A stretch of DNA of 64,000 nucleotides from Flavobacterium psychrotolerans (GTDB lineage: Bacteria > Bacteroidota > Bacteroidia > Flavobacteriales > Flavobacteriaceae): the NCBI RefSeq assembly GCF_003097635.1, contig NZ_QCZI01000013.1, positions 1 through 64,000 of the forward strand. Reading direction: 5' to 3'. The translations under genes were made by a program, and so were the position numbers. Positions within the stretch are counted from its first letter, which is position 1. Every line of letters starts with the position of its first letter. Under the pieces are notes generated by a model, which saw only the letters and a list, made by a program, of their open reading frames with translations, had not been told where the DNA came from and did not search any database. Below, piece after piece: positions 37,014-47,427 of the stretch.

Positions 37014-39455
37014 TTATTCTCTATAAAACATCCGTTTCACTCTTTGTGAAATACTGGTAAGGATTTCATAAGGAATAGTTTGTAATTGTTCAGCCATATA
37101 TATCACAGTCGGGCTTTCGCCAAAAATGATAACTTGGTCTCCTTCGTTGCAGTTAATCTCTGAAACGTCAACCATCAACATGTCCATACAAATGCTTCCC
37201 ACTATGGTCGCTTTTTGATTGTTTATGGTTACAAACCCTACGCCATTTCCCCAATGTCTCGATATTCCGTCCGCATAACCTATAGGTATTGTGGCAATTT
37301 TAGTTGTTTTATCGGCAACAAATCGTCTTCCATATCCTACACTTTCTTCCGCATCAATAGTTCTAATTTGCGAGATGATAGATTTTAACGTGCCTACATT
37401 CTCTAAGTATTTTTGTTCTCTTACATCATTTGAAACGCCGTAAAGGCCTATACCAAGTCGAACCATATCGTATTGTGCATCGGGAAAATTACTGATTCCG
37501 GAAGTATTCAGGATATGTCTTATGGGTTTTATTCGCAATTCTCGCATCAATTTAGAGGATAATTTTTCGAACAAATCAATTTGAGAAAGCGCAAAATCAC
37601 GATGGTTCAAATCATCGCTCGTTGCCATGTGCGACAAAATACTTTTTACAGTAACCAATTTGTTTTCCTTTAAAGTAGCAATTAGTTCCTCTAAATTTTC
37701 TTCTTCAAAACCCAATCGGTGCATTCCGGTATCCAATTTGATATGAATTGGGAAATGGTTTAGTTTTTTTTGTTCTGCTATTTTCAGGAAGGCATTCAGT
37801 CCTTTCATGCTATATATTTCGGGTTCCAATTGATGTTGAATTATGGCTGAAAAACTGGTGTTTTCAGGATTTAGAACCATAATTGGCAAATGAATTCCTG
37901 CCGTTTTCAGCGAAATTCCCTCATCAGCAAAAGCCACACCCAGATAATCCACTTTGTGATGTTCGAGTAATTTGGCAATTTCAAATCCGCCACTTCCGTA
38001 ACCAAATGCCTTTACCATTGCCATCATTTTGGTGGCTGGTTTTAACTTCGATTTGTAGAAATTCAAGTTATGACTTATGGCATTGAGGTTTATTTCCAGG
38101 ACGGTTTCATGCGTTTTTTCTTCTAATGCGGCTACAATTTTTTCAAAATGGAAGGTTCGTGCGCCCTTAATTAATATGGTTTCATTACTGAAATTGAGTT
38201 CGTGGATAGCAGCAATACAACTTTCCGTATTTTTAAAAGTTACGCAATTTGGGAATTTGTTTTTGAATGCCGAAATGGTTTCTCCAATGCCAATAACCCG
38301 ATCAATTTTGTTAGAAACAATTAAATGCGAAACTTTTGAATATAAATCTTCATTTGACAATCCGCTTTGAAAAATGTCCGAAAGGATTAATGTTTTCTTT
38401 TTGTATTGTTTCTGGCTCTCCAAAAAATCCAATGCAATTTTCAGAGATTGAAAATCAGAACTGTAACTGTCGTCTATTAAAGTGGTGTTGTTAATTCCGT
38501 TTTTGAGTTTTAAACGCATTTCGACGGGAAATAACAATCCAATCCTGTCTTTAATAGTTTTAGCATCGTAGCTAAAGTATAACAGCGCCATCATACATTG
38601 TAAGGCATTTTCTATGGAAGCTTCGTCTTGAAAAGGAATTTTAATTTCAAATTCCGTTTTTTGGTGTCGAATTTTAAGGAGGGTTTGGTCAAAATCCAAT
38701 TTTTTGGTAATGAAAACATCGGCGCCTTCGTCTTTGAAACTCCAAGAGAAGGTTTTCAATTTTGAATCAATAAAGGCGTCAATCGTTTTGTCTTTATGAT
38801 ATATTAAAATTTTCGCGTTTTGAAAAAGCTTTAATTTTTCTTTAATTTTTTCACCAATACCAGTAAAGCCCTCATCGTGTGCCGAGCCAATATTAGTTAG
38901 AATCCCAATGGTGGGTCTGATGATGGTTTCCAGTTTTTCCATTTCATTTCGGGTGGAAATCCCCGCTTCAAAAATCCCTAAATTGTGCTTCTCGTTGATT
39001 GCCACTATTGACAATGGTACTCCAACTTGCGAATTGTAACTTTTTGGACTTCGGATAATGTTGTAATCGGGACTTAATAGAAAATTGAGCCATTCTTTAA
39101 CAATCGTTTTGCCGTTACTTCCCGTTAATCCGATAACAGGGAAATCAAAAAGATTCCGATAATAGGCAGCAAATAGCTGTAAACTGTCTAGTGTGTTTGC
39201 CACTACCAGAAAATTAGCGTTATTTTCTAAGTTTTCGGGAATATGGGTTACCACAAAGTTCTGAACGCCTTTTTCGATTAATGCCGAAATATAAACATGA
39301 GCATCATTATTTGGGCCAACTAAGGCAAAAAATAGGGTTTGTGAACCATTTTGAAGTGAACGGCTATCGATGGAAATGTTGTCAATTGTGGCATCATTGA
39401 TTCCAAACCATTTGGCGTGCAGGATTTGGACAATTTTTTGTATTGATAAAGCCAA
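37014..39455 (-). CDS. Bifunctional MurF / alanine racemase fusion
   Basis: 813 residues. The N-terminal part (about 1-440) is UDP-N-acetylmuramoyl-tripeptide:D-Ala-D-Ala ligase with ATP loop GLTGSNGKTIVKEWL (about 110). The C-terminal part (about 445-813) is alanine racemase, with PLP lysine in MMAMVKAFGYGS (about 482) and catalytic Tyr region SVGYGRRFVAD (about 715). One chain thus makes D-Ala and adds D-Ala-D-Ala to the peptidoglycan precursor; this fusion is established in Bacteroidetes. The start is TTG 39455: the ATG 15 codons upstream is separated by an in-frame TAA. It begins directly after a toxin-antitoxin relic. Confidence 0.95.
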   Translation of the reverse strand: MALSIQKIVQILHAKWFGINDATIDNISIDSRSLQNGSQTLFFALVGPNNDAHVYISALIEKGVQNFVVTHIPENLENNANFLVVANTLDSLQLFAAYYRNLFDFPVIGLTGSNGKTIVKEWLNFLLSPDYNIIRSPKSYNSQVGVPLSIVAINEKHNLGIFEAGISTRNEMEKLETIIRPTIGILTNIGSAHDEGFTGIGEKIKEKLKLFQNAKILIYHKDKTIDAFIDSKLKTFSWSFKDEGADVFITKKLDFDQTLLKIRHQKTEFEIKIPFQDEASIENALQCMMALLYFSYDAKTIKDRIGLLFPVEMRLKLKNGINNTTLIDDSYSSDFQSLKIALDFLESQKQYKKKTLILSDIFQSGLSNEDLYSKVSHLIVSNKIDRVIGIGETISAFKNKFPNCVTFKNTESCIAAIHELNFSNETILIKGARTFHFEKIVAALEEKTHETVLEINLNAISHNLNFYKSKLKPATKMMAMVKAFGYGSGGFEIAKLLEHHKVDYLGVAFADEGISLKTAGIHLPIMVLNPENTSFSAIIQHQLEPEIYSMKGLNAFLKIAEQKKLNHFPIHIKLDTGMHRLGFEEENLEELIATLKENKLVTVKSILSHMATSDDLNHRDFALSQIDLFEKLSSKLMRELRIKPIRHILNTSGISNFPDAQYDMVRLGIGLYGVSNDVREQKYLENVGTLKSIISQIRTIDAEESVGYGRRFVADKTTKIATIPIGYADGISRHWGNGVGFVTINNQKATIVGSICMDMLMVDVSEINCNEGDQVIIFGESPTVIYMAEQLQTIPYEILTSISQRVKRMFYRE

Positions 39456-39458
39456 TTT

Positions 39459-39600
39459 TTAATTTTTTTGAAGTGAAACGAAAAACTCTTTTGGAGTCAT
39501 TATAGGAATTTAAGCGTTTTAATTTTTAATTTATTTCTAGTGATAAAAATATCACACATGCACTAAAATAAGAAACGTTATCCAAATTATTAGACTTTCA
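39459..39600 (-). pseudogene. Relic of a PIN-type (VapC-like) toxin gene
   Basis: An ATG overlaps the stop of the antitoxin relic (TAATG at 39603-39599), the usual coupling in toxin-antitoxin pairs, but the frame ends after three codons. The shifted frame reads NLDNVSYFSACVIF, loosely like the start of a PIN toxin. The far end (39500-39459) reads MTPKEFFVSLQKN followed by a stop, like the common C-terminal PKEF end of PIN toxins. About 100 codons are missing between. The assignment is tentative. Confidence 0.45.
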
Positions 39601-39738
39601 TTATTTATTCTCTTCACCCGTTAATGCTTTTAATTTAGCGGCTATAATTTGAGACAAATTCCTTTGTAGATTGCATCATATATTAGCTTTTTCAATAACG
39701 TTTTTGTCTAATTTAAGAAGGAGTTTAGAGCCCATCAT
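39601..39738 (-). pseudogene. Relic of a small antitoxin gene (DUF6364-like)
   Basis: 46 codons reading MMGSKLLLKLDKNVIEKANI, an internal TGA, then CNLQRNLSQIIAAKLKAL and TGEENK with a TAA. The pattern KLxLxLDxxVIEKA ... RxLSxIIxxxLKALT is that of short ribbon-helix-helix-like antitoxins. The internal stop and a missing residue show it is broken. The rest of 39739-39973 holds no gene I can support. Confidence 0.65.
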
Positions 39739-39973
39739 GAGCATTATATTCTATACGTACAAATATAACAAATATACTTGCATTGCCAAAACAATAACGA
39801 GTTGTCAATATTCGCCTCGGTTAGACTTTCCGTATCGGCGTAACCGGAGGGAAAAAAATTATGATTTTTTGGCAATTTCAACCGTTGTAACTTAAAACTA
39901 AAAAGTACTATCTTTACGCATTAATCTTTTTAAGAACTTAAATTGTGTTCGTCACAATACTACATATAAAATT

Positions 39974-41269
39974 ATGGCATGTACAAGTTGTTCAACTTCT
40001 GATGGTGGTGCACCAAAGGGTTGTAAAAATAATGGGACTTGCGGCACCGATAGCTGCAACAAATTAACGGTTTTCGATTGGCTTTCCAATATGAGTCTGC
40101 CTAGTGGAGAAGCGCCTTTTGACTGTGTTGAAGTCCGTTTTAAAAACGGAAGAAAAGAGTTTTATCGCAATACTGAAAAATTGACTTTAAGCATGGGGGA
40201 CATCGTGGCTACGGAGGCTTCTCCGGGACACGACATAGGCATTGTAACTTTGACAGGGGAATTGGTTCGGATTCAGATGAAGAAAAAAGGAGTCAATCAT
40301 AAAAGCAATGATGTTCCTAAAGTGTATAGAAAAGCATCTCAAAAAGACATTGATATTTGGTCTAAAGCGCGCGATAGAGAAGAGCCGATGAAGGTTCGAG
40401 CACGTGAATTGGCGATTGCCCAAAAGCTGGAAATGAAAATTTCGGATATCGAATTTCAAGGAGATGGTTCGAAAGCTACTTTTTATTATACGGCAAACGA
40501 CAGAATTGATTTTCGTCTTTTAATCAAGGATTTTGCCAAGGAATTCAGCACACGAGTAGAAATGAAACAGGTCGGTTTCCGTCAGGAGGCGGCTCGATTG
40601 GGAGGCATTGGCTCATGCGGAAGAGAATTGTGCTGCTCCACATGGCTTACCGATTTCAGAAGCGTAAATACTTCAGCAGCCCGTTACCAGCAATTGTCTT
40701 TAAACCCGCAAAAACTGGCGGGTCAATGCGGAAAATTAAAGTGCTGTTTGAATTATGAGTTGGATACTTACATGGATGCTTTGCAAGGTTTTCCTGATTT
40801 TGACACTAAATTAGTTACCGAAAAAGGAGATGCAATTTGTCAGAAACAAGATATTTTTAAAGGATTGATGTGGTTTGCTTATACCAATAATTTTGCCAAC
40901 TGGCACGTATTGAAAATTGAACAAGTACGAGAAATCGTAGCTGAAAATAAGTTAAAAAACAAAGTTTCTTCTCTGGAAGATTACGCATTAGAGGTTGTAG
41001 TAGAGCCAGAAAAAGATTTCAATAATGCCATGGGCCAAGAAAGTTTAACCCGTTTTGATCAACCAAAGAAAAAGAAACGACCAAACAAAAACAGAAAACC
41101 TACGGTACAAAATGCATCTGCCCCAGGAAACAACAGACCGGCAGTAGAAAAAAACCTAGCGGACAACAAAATAAAACCGGTTGATAAAAAGATTAGACCA
41201 GCCGACAATAAAATAGTTCCTAACGTCAATAAGATAATCCCTGTTACTAAAAATGAACCTAAAAAGTAG
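39974..41269 (+). CDS. ricT: RicT/PSP1-family regulatory protein
   Basis: 431 residues. Cys-rich N-terminus (ACTSCSTSDGG, CKNNGTCGTDSC), then the PSP1/RicT core (about 45-330) with MKQVGFRQEAARLGGIGSCG, RELCCSTWL and QCGKLKCCLNYE, the conserved cysteines proposed to hold Fe-S clusters. In Bacillus RicT (YaaT) with RicA and RicF tunes RNase Y and phosphorelay; whether it does so here is unknown. The C-terminus (about 365-431) is Lys/Asn/Pro-rich with short degenerate repeats (KIKPVDKKIRPADNKIVP). gldH overlaps its end by 17 bases. Confidence 0.93.
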   Translation: MACTSCSTSDGGAPKGCKNNGTCGTDSCNKLTVFDWLSNMSLPSGEAPFDCVEVRFKNGRKEFYRNTEKLTLSMGDIVATEASPGHDIGIVTLTGELVRIQMKKKGVNHKSNDVPKVYRKASQKDIDIWSKARDREEPMKVRARELAIAQKLEMKISDIEFQGDGSKATFYYTANDRIDFRLLIKDFAKEFSTRVEMKQVGFRQEAARLGGIGSCGRELCCSTWLTDFRSVNTSAARYQQLSLNPQKLAGQCGKLKCCLNYELDTYMDALQGFPDFDTKLVTEKGDAICQKQDIFKGLMWFAYTNNFANWHVLKIEQVREIVAENKLKNKVSSLEDYALEVVVEPEKDFNNAMGQESLTRFDQPKKKKRPNKNRKPTVQNASAPGNNRPAVEKNLADNKIKPVDKKIRPADNKIVPNVNKIIPVTKNEPKK

Positions 41270-41762
41270 TTTTCACTCTTTTATTATAAAAACAGTACTC
41301 TTTTGCTTCGCAAGTACTCTTTTACTTGTGTCATGTGATAAAAAAAGAGTGTTTGACGAGTACAAATCCGTGGGAACCGGCTGGAATAAAGACAGTATTG
41401 TAAGTTTTGATTTACCTAAACTTGACACGTCCAAAAAGTACAATTTATTCTTAAACGTGAGAGACAACAATGAGTATCCGTTCAATAATCTGTTTTTAAT
41501 TGTTTCTTTAGAGCAACCCAATAGGGTGACTCTTGTGGATACTTTACAATATCTAATGGCAAATCCTGACGGAACGTTACTTGGGGATGGTTTTACTGAT
41601 GTTAAAGAAAGCAAACTTATTTATAAAGAAAGGTTCAAATTCAAAACTGGAAATTACAAGATACACATCAAACAAGCCGTAAGGAAAACGGGCAAAGTGG
41701 CTGGAGTAGAAAAGTTAGAGGGAATTACCGATGTAGGTTTTAGAATTGAAAAATTAGATTAA
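41253..41762 (+). CDS. gldH: Gliding motility lipoprotein GldH
   Basis: 169 residues with a lipoprotein signal ending at C28 (LLLVSC). GldH is required for gliding motility in Flavobacterium johnsoniae; its biochemical role is unknown. Recognised by VFDEYKSVGTGWNKDSIVSF and the following beta-rich domain. It overlaps ricT and is 7 bases from pbp1A, the ricT-gldH-pbp order typical of flavobacteria. Confidence 0.93.
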   Translation: MNLKSSFHSFIIKTVLFCFASTLLLVSCDKKRVFDEYKSVGTGWNKDSIVSFDLPKLDTSKKYNLFLNVRDNNEYPFNNLFLIVSLEQPNRVTLVDTLQYLMANPDGTLLGDGFTDVKESKLIYKERFKFKTGNYKIHIKQAVRKTGKVAGVEKLEGITDVGFRIEKLD

Positions 41763-41769
41763 AAACATT

Positions 41770-44061
41770 ATGGCTACTACAAAAAAAAACGACCAAATTA
41801 AAGATATCAATTATTATAAAAGGAAATTCTGGAAAATCTTCTTTTATAGTTTTGGAGGGATTATTTTGTTTTTCATCATGGCTTCCTTGGGGCTTTTGGG
41901 TTCTATGCCTTCCTTTGAAGATCTGGAAAATCCGGATTCCAATTTGGCCACCGAAGTCATTTCAACTGACGGAGTAACCATTGGTAAATTTTATAATGAA
42001 AACAGAACGCCTATAAAATATGCTGATTTGCCCAAACATCTAGTTGATGCCTTAGTTGCTACTGAAGATGAACGTTTTTATGAGCATTCGGGAATTGATG
42101 GAAGAGGGACTATGAGAGCTGTTTTGAGCTTAGGTACCAGTGGTGGCGCAAGTACATTGACACAACAATTGGCAAAATTATTATTTCATGGGGAAGGATC
42201 CAAATTTTTCCTTTTTAGGATTGTCCAAAAAGCTAAAGAGTGGATTATCGCCATTCGTTTAGAACGACAATATACTAAAAATGAAATCATTGCCATGTAC
42301 TTAAACAAGGCCGATTTTGTGAATACTGCTGTTGGAATTCGTTCGGCGGCAAAGGTTTATTTTGGGAAAGAACCCCGTGATTTATCTATCGAAGAAGGTG
42401 CCATGCTGATTGGAATGCTAAAAAATCCTTCGCTATTCAATCCCGTACGCCGATTAGAAAAAGTGAGATCAAGAAGAAATGTGGTTTTGGGTCAAATGGT
42501 AAAAAATGGTTTTTTGGAAGAATCCGCTAAAGAATCTTTAGAAAATAAACCTATCGTATTGCACTTCCAACCCGAAAGCCACAAGGAAGGAATTGCCACT
42601 TATTTCAGGGAATATTTAAGAGAATTTATGAAAAATTGGGTAAAAGACAATAAAAAATCCGATGGATCCGAATATGACATTTACAAAGATGGTTTAAAAA
42701 TTTATACGACAATTGATTCCAGAATGCAATTGTATGCCGAAGAAGCGGTGACAGATCATCTGAAAAATCTACAGCAAGAGCTTGACAATCAGCATAAAAA
42801 TAGTAAAAATGCACCATTCGTAAACATTTCTACAGATGAGACCAATAGCTTGTTGAGAAGAGCCATGAAATCGTCTGCCCGATGGAGTACTTTAAAAGCG
42901 CAGGATATGAGTGATGAAGATATTATAAAATCATTCGGGATTAAAACAAAAATGACCGTCTTCACATGGAAAGGAGATAAGGACACTATAATGACCCCAA
43001 CAGATTCCATTAGGTATTACAAAGGTTTCCTACAATCGGGCTTAATGGCCATGGAACCACAGACAGGTCATGTAAAAGCGTGGGTTGGCGGAATCAATTA
43101 CAAATATTTTCAATACGATCATGTAGGTCAAGGCGCCAGACAAGTGGGGTCCACCTTCAAGCCGTTTGTCTACGCTACCGCAATCGAACAATTGAACATG
43201 TCACCTTGCGATTCCATTATCGACAGCCCGTTTATGATTCACAAAGGACGTCATCATGTCACCGAAGATTGGGAGCCTAAAAATTCCGACAATAAATACC
43301 GCGGAATGGTCACCTTGAAAAAAGCTCTAGCAAATTCCATCAACACCATTTCGGCAAAACTAATTGACAAAGTGGGTCCGGAAGCCGTAGTCGAATTAAC
43401 CCATAAATTAGGTGTGAAATCAGAAATTCCCGTACAGCCATCCATTGCTTTGGGCGCTGTAGAAATTACCGTTCAGGATATGGTTGCCGCTTACAGCACC
43501 TTTGCTAACGAGGGTGTTTACATGAAACCCCAATTTATTACTCGAATAGAAGATAAGAATGGAGTCGTAATTTATGAGCCTATTCCAGAATCTCACGATG
43601 TGCTTAATAAAGATATCGCTTTTGCTGTAATCAAATTATTGGAAGGTGTTACCGAAGGAGGTTCCGGTTCAAGACTGAGAACTGAAGGTGGCGGTGACGG
43701 CGATAATCGTTGGACAGGTTATCCATACTCTTTCACTAATCCAATTGCGGGAAAAACAGGGACTACACAAAACCAATCTGATGGTTGGTTTATGGGAATG
43801 GTTCCTAATTTAGTAACTGGAGTCTGGGTGGGTTGTGAAGATCGTTCCTCACGTTTCAAGGGAATTACTTACGGACAGGGAGCGACTGCTGCCCTGCCTA
43901 TCTGGGGTATATTTATGAAAAAATGTTATGGTGATACAACACTCAATGTCTCTAAAAAAGATTTCGAAAGGCCAGCCAATCTTTCCATAAAGGTAGATTG
44001 TTGGACACCCGTAAAAGACACCACCGATTTCGAGCAAAGCACCGATGAATTTGCCTTGTAA
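41770..44061 (+). CDS. Class A penicillin-binding protein (PBP1A)
   Basis: 763 residues. One membrane anchor (about 20-45) is followed by a GT51 transglycosylase (about 70-245) with EDERFYEHSGIDGRG and GGASTLTQQLAKLLF. The transpeptidase domain has S-x-x-K in GSTFKPFVYA (about 463), S-x-N in ANSINTISAK (about 522) and K-T-G in AGKTGTTQNQSDGW (about 660). It polymerises and cross-links peptidoglycan. Third gene of ricT-gldH-pbp1A. Confidence 0.95.
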   Translation: MATTKKNDQIKDINYYKRKFWKIFFYSFGGIILFFIMASLGLLGSMPSFEDLENPDSNLATEVISTDGVTIGKFYNENRTPIKYADLPKHLVDALVATEDERFYEHSGIDGRGTMRAVLSLGTSGGASTLTQQLAKLLFHGEGSKFFLFRIVQKAKEWIIAIRLERQYTKNEIIAMYLNKADFVNTAVGIRSAAKVYFGKEPRDLSIEEGAMLIGMLKNPSLFNPVRRLEKVRSRRNVVLGQMVKNGFLEESAKESLENKPIVLHFQPESHKEGIATYFREYLREFMKNWVKDNKKSDGSEYDIYKDGLKIYTTIDSRMQLYAEEAVTDHLKNLQQELDNQHKNSKNAPFVNISTDETNSLLRRAMKSSARWSTLKAQDMSDEDIIKSFGIKTKMTVFTWKGDKDTIMTPTDSIRYYKGFLQSGLMAMEPQTGHVKAWVGGINYKYFQYDHVGQGARQVGSTFKPFVYATAIEQLNMSPCDSIIDSPFMIHKGRHHVTEDWEPKNSDNKYRGMVTLKKALANSINTISAKLIDKVGPEAVVELTHKLGVKSEIPVQPSIALGAVEITVQDMVAAYSTFANEGVYMKPQFITRIEDKNGVVIYEPIPESHDVLNKDIAFAVIKLLEGVTEGGSGSRLRTEGGGDGDNRWTGYPYSFTNPIAGKTGTTQNQSDGWFMGMVPNLVTGVWVGCEDRSSRFKGITYGQGATAALPIWGIFMKKCYGDTTLNVSKKDFERPANLSIKVDCWTPVKDTTDFEQSTDEFAL

Positions 44062-44105
44062 TTGTCATTGCGAAGAATGAAGTAATCTGTTTTTGGATTT
44101 AAAAT

Positions 44106-44186
44106 AAGGAGCTATTTCCAGCTGTTCGCTAAATCTTTTCCCACGCAAAAAAGCGTGGAAAAAGGATATCGCTGCCATCTGGGCTA
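44106..44186 (-). repeat. Dispersed hairpin repeat, family A, copy 2
   Basis: On the minus strand it reads TAGCCCAGATGGCAGCG, ATCCTTTT, a strong TCCACGC/GCGTGGG hairpin, AAAAGATTTAGCGA and AGCTGGAAATAGCTCCTTA. This is the same block order as 11413-11495. Just before it (44063-44092) lies a GTCATTGCGAAGAATGAAG block shared with 29051-29071. It occupies most of the gap between pbp1A and the CoA-transferase genes, so it lies in the leader or promoter region of the latter. Confidence 0.75.
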
Positions 44187-44198
44187 AAAAACGGAATC

Positions 44199-44915
44199 AT
44201 GATAAACAAAAAAGTAAATGCCGTCCAAGATGCACTTCAAGGAATCGAAAACGGAATGACCCTTATGTTCGGCGGTTTCGGATTGTGCGGCATTCCGGAA
44301 AACTCCATTGCCGAACTGGTAAAAAAAGAAACCAACAACCTCACCTGCATTTCTAACAACGCCGGAGTCGATGGCTTTGGTCTTGGATTGCTCCTGCAAA
44401 AAAAACAAATCAAAAAAATGGTTTCTTCCTATGTGGGTGAAAATGTGGAGTTCGAACGCCAAATGCTTTCTGGAGAACTCGAGGTAGAACTCATTCCTCA
44501 AGGAACTTTGGCCGAACGTTGCCGAGCTGCTCAAGCCGGAATCCCCGCTTTTTTTACCCCTGCAGGTTTCGGAACCGAAGTCGCCATTGGCAAAGAAACC
44601 CGGGAATTCAACGGAAAAATGCACGTGATGGAATTGGCCTTCAAAGCCGATTTTGCCATCGTGAAAGCCTGGAAAGGTGATACTGCGGGAAACCTCATCT
44701 TCAAAGGAACTGCCCGAAATTTCAATCCCTGCATGGCTGGTGCCGCCAAAATCACCATCGCTGAAGTCGAAGAATTGGTAGAAGCCGGAACACTCGACCC
44801 CAACCAAATTCATGTTCCTGGAATACTGGTGCAACGCATTTTTCAGGGCGAGAAATACGAAAAGAGGATTGAGCAACGGACAACTAGAAAAAAGACTAAT
44901 CATGGCATTGGATAA
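44199..44915 (+). CDS. scoA: 3-oxoacid (succinyl/acetoacetyl) CoA-transferase subunit A
   Basis: 238 residues. The family I CoA-transferase alpha fold is marked by [16 protein letters not shown] (about 24-39) and [15 protein letters not shown] (about 125). With subunit B it moves CoA between succinyl-CoA and acetoacetate, for ketone-body or short-chain acid use. Exact substrates cannot be read from sequence. Its end overlaps the subunit B start by 14 bases. Confidence 0.93.
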   Translation: MINKKVNAVQDALQGIENGMTLMFGGFGLCGIPENSIAELVKKETNNLTCISNNAGVDGFGLGLLLQKKQIKKMVSSYVGENVEFERQMLSGELEVELIPQGTLAERCRAAQAGIPAFFTPAGFGTEVAIGKETREFNGKMHVMELAFKADFAIVKAWKGDTAGNLIFKGTARNFNPCMAGAAKITIAEVEELVEAGTLDPNQIHVPGILVQRIFQGEKYEKRIEQRTTRKKTNHGIG

Positions 44916-45561
44916 AATAGGAATAGCGAAACGCATTGCTCAGGAATTGAAAGATGGTTTTTTTGTAAACCTAGGCATCGGAATTCCAACTTTAGTAGCC
45001 AATTATATTCCAGAAGGAATTGACGTGGAATTTCAAAGTGAAAACGGCGTCCTGGGAATGGGGCCTTTCCCGTTTGAAGGAGAAGAAGATGCGGATTTAA
45101 TCAATGCCGGAAAACAAACCATCACCACTTTACCGGGTGCTTCTTTTTTTGATTCCGCTTTAAGTTTCGGAATGATTCGAGGGCAACACGTCGATTTGAC
45201 AATTCTTGGCGCCATGGAAGTTGCCGAAAACGGTGATATTGCCAACTGGAAAATTCCTGGAAAAATGGTCAAAGGAATGGGCGGTGCAATGGATTTAGTC
45301 GCTTCGGCCGAAAACATTATTGTGGCTATGATGCACGTCAACAAAGCTGGAGAAAGCAAAATTCTTAAAAAATGTACTTTGCCATTAACAGGCGTGAACT
45401 GCGTAAAAAAAGTCGTAACCGAACTTGCCGTTCTCGAAGTAACTCCAAAAGGTTTTAAACTTCTGGAACGAGCACCGGGAGTTTCCGTGGAACACATTAT
45501 TGCTTCTACCGAAGCCGATTTAATTATTGAAGGAGAAATTCCGGAAATGGTGATTGATTAA
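44902..45561 (+). CDS. scoB: 3-oxoacid CoA-transferase subunit B
   Basis: 219 residues from ATG 44902; a longer frame reaching back to 44812 only reads out-of-frame subunit A sequence. The catalytic glutamate lies in [12 protein letters not shown] (about 52), and the G-I-G-I-P-T loop in [16 protein letters not shown] precedes it. It forms the active enzyme with subunit A and is translationally coupled by overlap. A bidirectional terminator follows. Confidence 0.93.
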   Translation: MALDKIGIAKRIAQELKDGFFVNLGIGIPTLVANYIPEGIDVEFQSENGVLGMGPFPFEGEEDADLINAGKQTITTLPGASFFDSALSFGMIRGQHVDLTILGAMEVAENGDIANWKIPGKMVKGMGGAMDLVASAENIIVAMMHVNKAGESKILKKCTLPLTGVNCVKKVVTELAVLEVTPKGFKLLERAPGVSVEHIIASTEADLIIEGEIPEMVID

Positions 45562-45589
45562 AGAAAAACTTATGAAATAAAAAGACCGC

Positions 45590-45616
45590 TTACTCATCAA
45601 GAATAAACGGTCTTTT
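45590..45616. terminator. Terminator between scoB and fumarase
   Basis: AAAAGACCG / CGGTCTTTT stem with a 9-base loop and T/A runs on both sides, between convergent genes. A CTTTGCG-type short repeat follows at 45625-45668. Confidence 0.8.
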
Positions 45617-45671
45617 TCATTATATATCTTTGCGAACTTCGCGTTTGACTTTGCGTCTTTGCGGTTAAAAA

Positions 45672-47273
45672 CTACAAATTCTCAAAAAAATCATTCCCTT
45701 TATCATCGGTAATGATGAATGCAGGGAAATCTTTAACCGTGATTTTACGCACCGCTTCCATGCCTAATTCTTCAAAATCGACAACCTCAACTGAAACGAT
45801 ATTCTCTTTGGCTAAAATTGCCGCTGGTCCGCCTATGGAACCTAGATAGAAACCTCCATATTTTTGGCAAGCCTCTTTCACTTCTTTGGTTCTATTTCCT
45901 TTGGCCAACATCACCATGCTACCGGCATGTTTTTGGAATTCATCCACATACACATCCATTCTACCGGCAGTTGTTGGTCCAAAACTTCCAGAAGCCATTC
46001 CTTCCGGTGTTTTAGCTGGCCCTGCATAATATACTGGATGATTTTTGAAGTATTCTGGCATTGATTTACCCGCATCCAATAATTCTTTAATTTTAGCGTG
46101 AGCGATATCACGAGCTACAATCAAAGTTCCGTTTAATTTCAAACGCGTTTTGATTGGATATTGGGATAATTTTTTAAGAATATCAGCCATTGGTTGATTC
46201 AAATCAATTTCGACTGCTGGTTCCAAATGTGGCGCCGTTTCCGGCAAAAACTGTTTTGGATTCACTTCCAATTGTTCAACGTAAATTCCGTCTTTGGTAA
46301 TTTTACCTTTAATATTTCTATCGGCAGAACAGGAAACTCCTAATCCAACCGGGCAAGAAGCAGCATGACGTGGTAGACGAATTACACGAACATCATGGGT
46401 GAAATATTTTCCTCCAAATTGCGCTCCGACATGACTTTCCTGGCAAATTAATTGCACTCGTTTTTCCCACTCCAAATCACGGAAAGCCTGACCTGCCATA
46501 TTTCCAGAAGTGGGTAAATTATCAAAATAACCCGCAGATGCTTTTTTGACCGCTGCCAAATTCGCTTCCGCTGAAGTTCCTCCAATCACTAAAGCCAAGT
46601 GATACGGCGGACAAGCCGAAGTTCCCAAATCCATTATTTTGGCACGAATGAAAGCATCCATTGATTTTTCATTCAATAAAGATTTCGTTTGTTGGTATAA
46701 ATACGTTTTATTGGCAGAACCTCCACCTTTTGCTAAAAACAAAAATTCATAAGTAGCTCCTTTTTTGGCATAAATATCAATTTGTGCCGGAAGATTAGAA
46801 CCTGAATTTTTTTCTTCAAACATGCTAATCGGAACAATTTGAGAGTAACGAAGATTTCTTTCTTGATAGGTGTTAAAAATCCCTTTCGAAATCCATTCAG
46901 CATCATCAACGCCTGTATATACATTTTCGCCTTTTTTGGCCATAACAATCGCTGTTCCGGTGTCCTGACAAGAAGGTAATTCCCCATCAATTGCCACAAC
47001 TGCATTTTGCAATAAATTATAGGCTACAAAACGGTCATTGTCGGTTGCTTCCGGATCGTCAAGAATAACTCTTAGCTTAGCTAAATGTGCAGTCCGCAAC
47101 ATAAACGAAACGTCTTTCAAAGCTTCTTGCGATAACAATTCCAATCCTTTTGGATTAATTGTTAAAATCTCTCTGTCTCCTAATTTTTCTAAGGTTACGT
47201 AGTCAGAAGTAATTTTTCGGTATTGGGTATCGTCTTTTAAAATTGGATAAGGATCCTGGTATATAAATTCCAT
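45672..47273 (-). CDS. Class I fumarate hydratase ([4Fe-4S])
   Basis: 533 residues from ATG 47273 (a frame nine codons longer is unlikely). Both halves of the class I enzyme are fused: the alpha part with [17 protein letters not shown] (about 105) and [17 protein letters not shown] (about 220), and the beta part with [20 protein letters not shown]. The cysteines hold the oxygen-sensitive cluster. It interconverts fumarate and malate in the TCA cycle. Unrelated to FumC-type fumarases. Confidence 0.94.
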   Translation of the reverse strand: MEFIYQDPYPILKDDTQYRKITSDYVTLEKLGDREILTINPKGLELLSQEALKDVSFMLRTAHLAKLRVILDDPEATDNDRFVAYNLLQNAVVAIDGELPSCQDTGTAIVMAKKGENVYTGVDDAEWISKGIFNTYQERNLRYSQIVPISMFEEKNSGSNLPAQIDIYAKKGATYEFLFLAKGGGSANKTYLYQQTKSLLNEKSMDAFIRAKIMDLGTSACPPYHLALVIGGTSAEANLAAVKKASAGYFDNLPTSGNMAGQAFRDLEWEKRVQLICQESHVGAQFGGKYFTHDVRVIRLPRHAASCPVGLGVSCSADRNIKGKITKDGIYVEQLEVNPKQFLPETAPHLEPAVEIDLNQPMADILKKLSQYPIKTRLKLNGTLIVARDIAHAKIKELLDAGKSMPEYFKNHPVYYAGPAKTPEGMASGSFGPTTAGRMDVYVDEFQKHAGSMVMLAKGNRTKEVKEACQKYGGFYLGSIGGPAAILAKENIVSVEVVDFEELGMEAVRKITVKDFPAFIITDDKGNDFFENL

Positions 47274-47427
47274 AATATGAGGTTTTTTAAAGAATGCCAA
47301 ATATAAGAATTGTCAAAAGAACTAAACCTGATTTATATCAACTTATGCTTTAGAATGATTTAAAATTAGATGTCAAAAAGTCATCGGCTTGCCCGCACTA
47401 ATTAACAGAAGTCTGGTGTTATTTATT

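Noticed and set aside
39671..39895. 74-codon plus-strand frame upstream of ricT
   Set aside because: Overlaps the antitoxin relic on the other strand and reads as no known protein.
44184..44936. 250-codon frame antisense to the CoA-transferase A gene
   Set aside because: Mirrors the codon structure of a clearly identified gene on the other strand; its Phe/Ser/Gly-rich reading matches no family.
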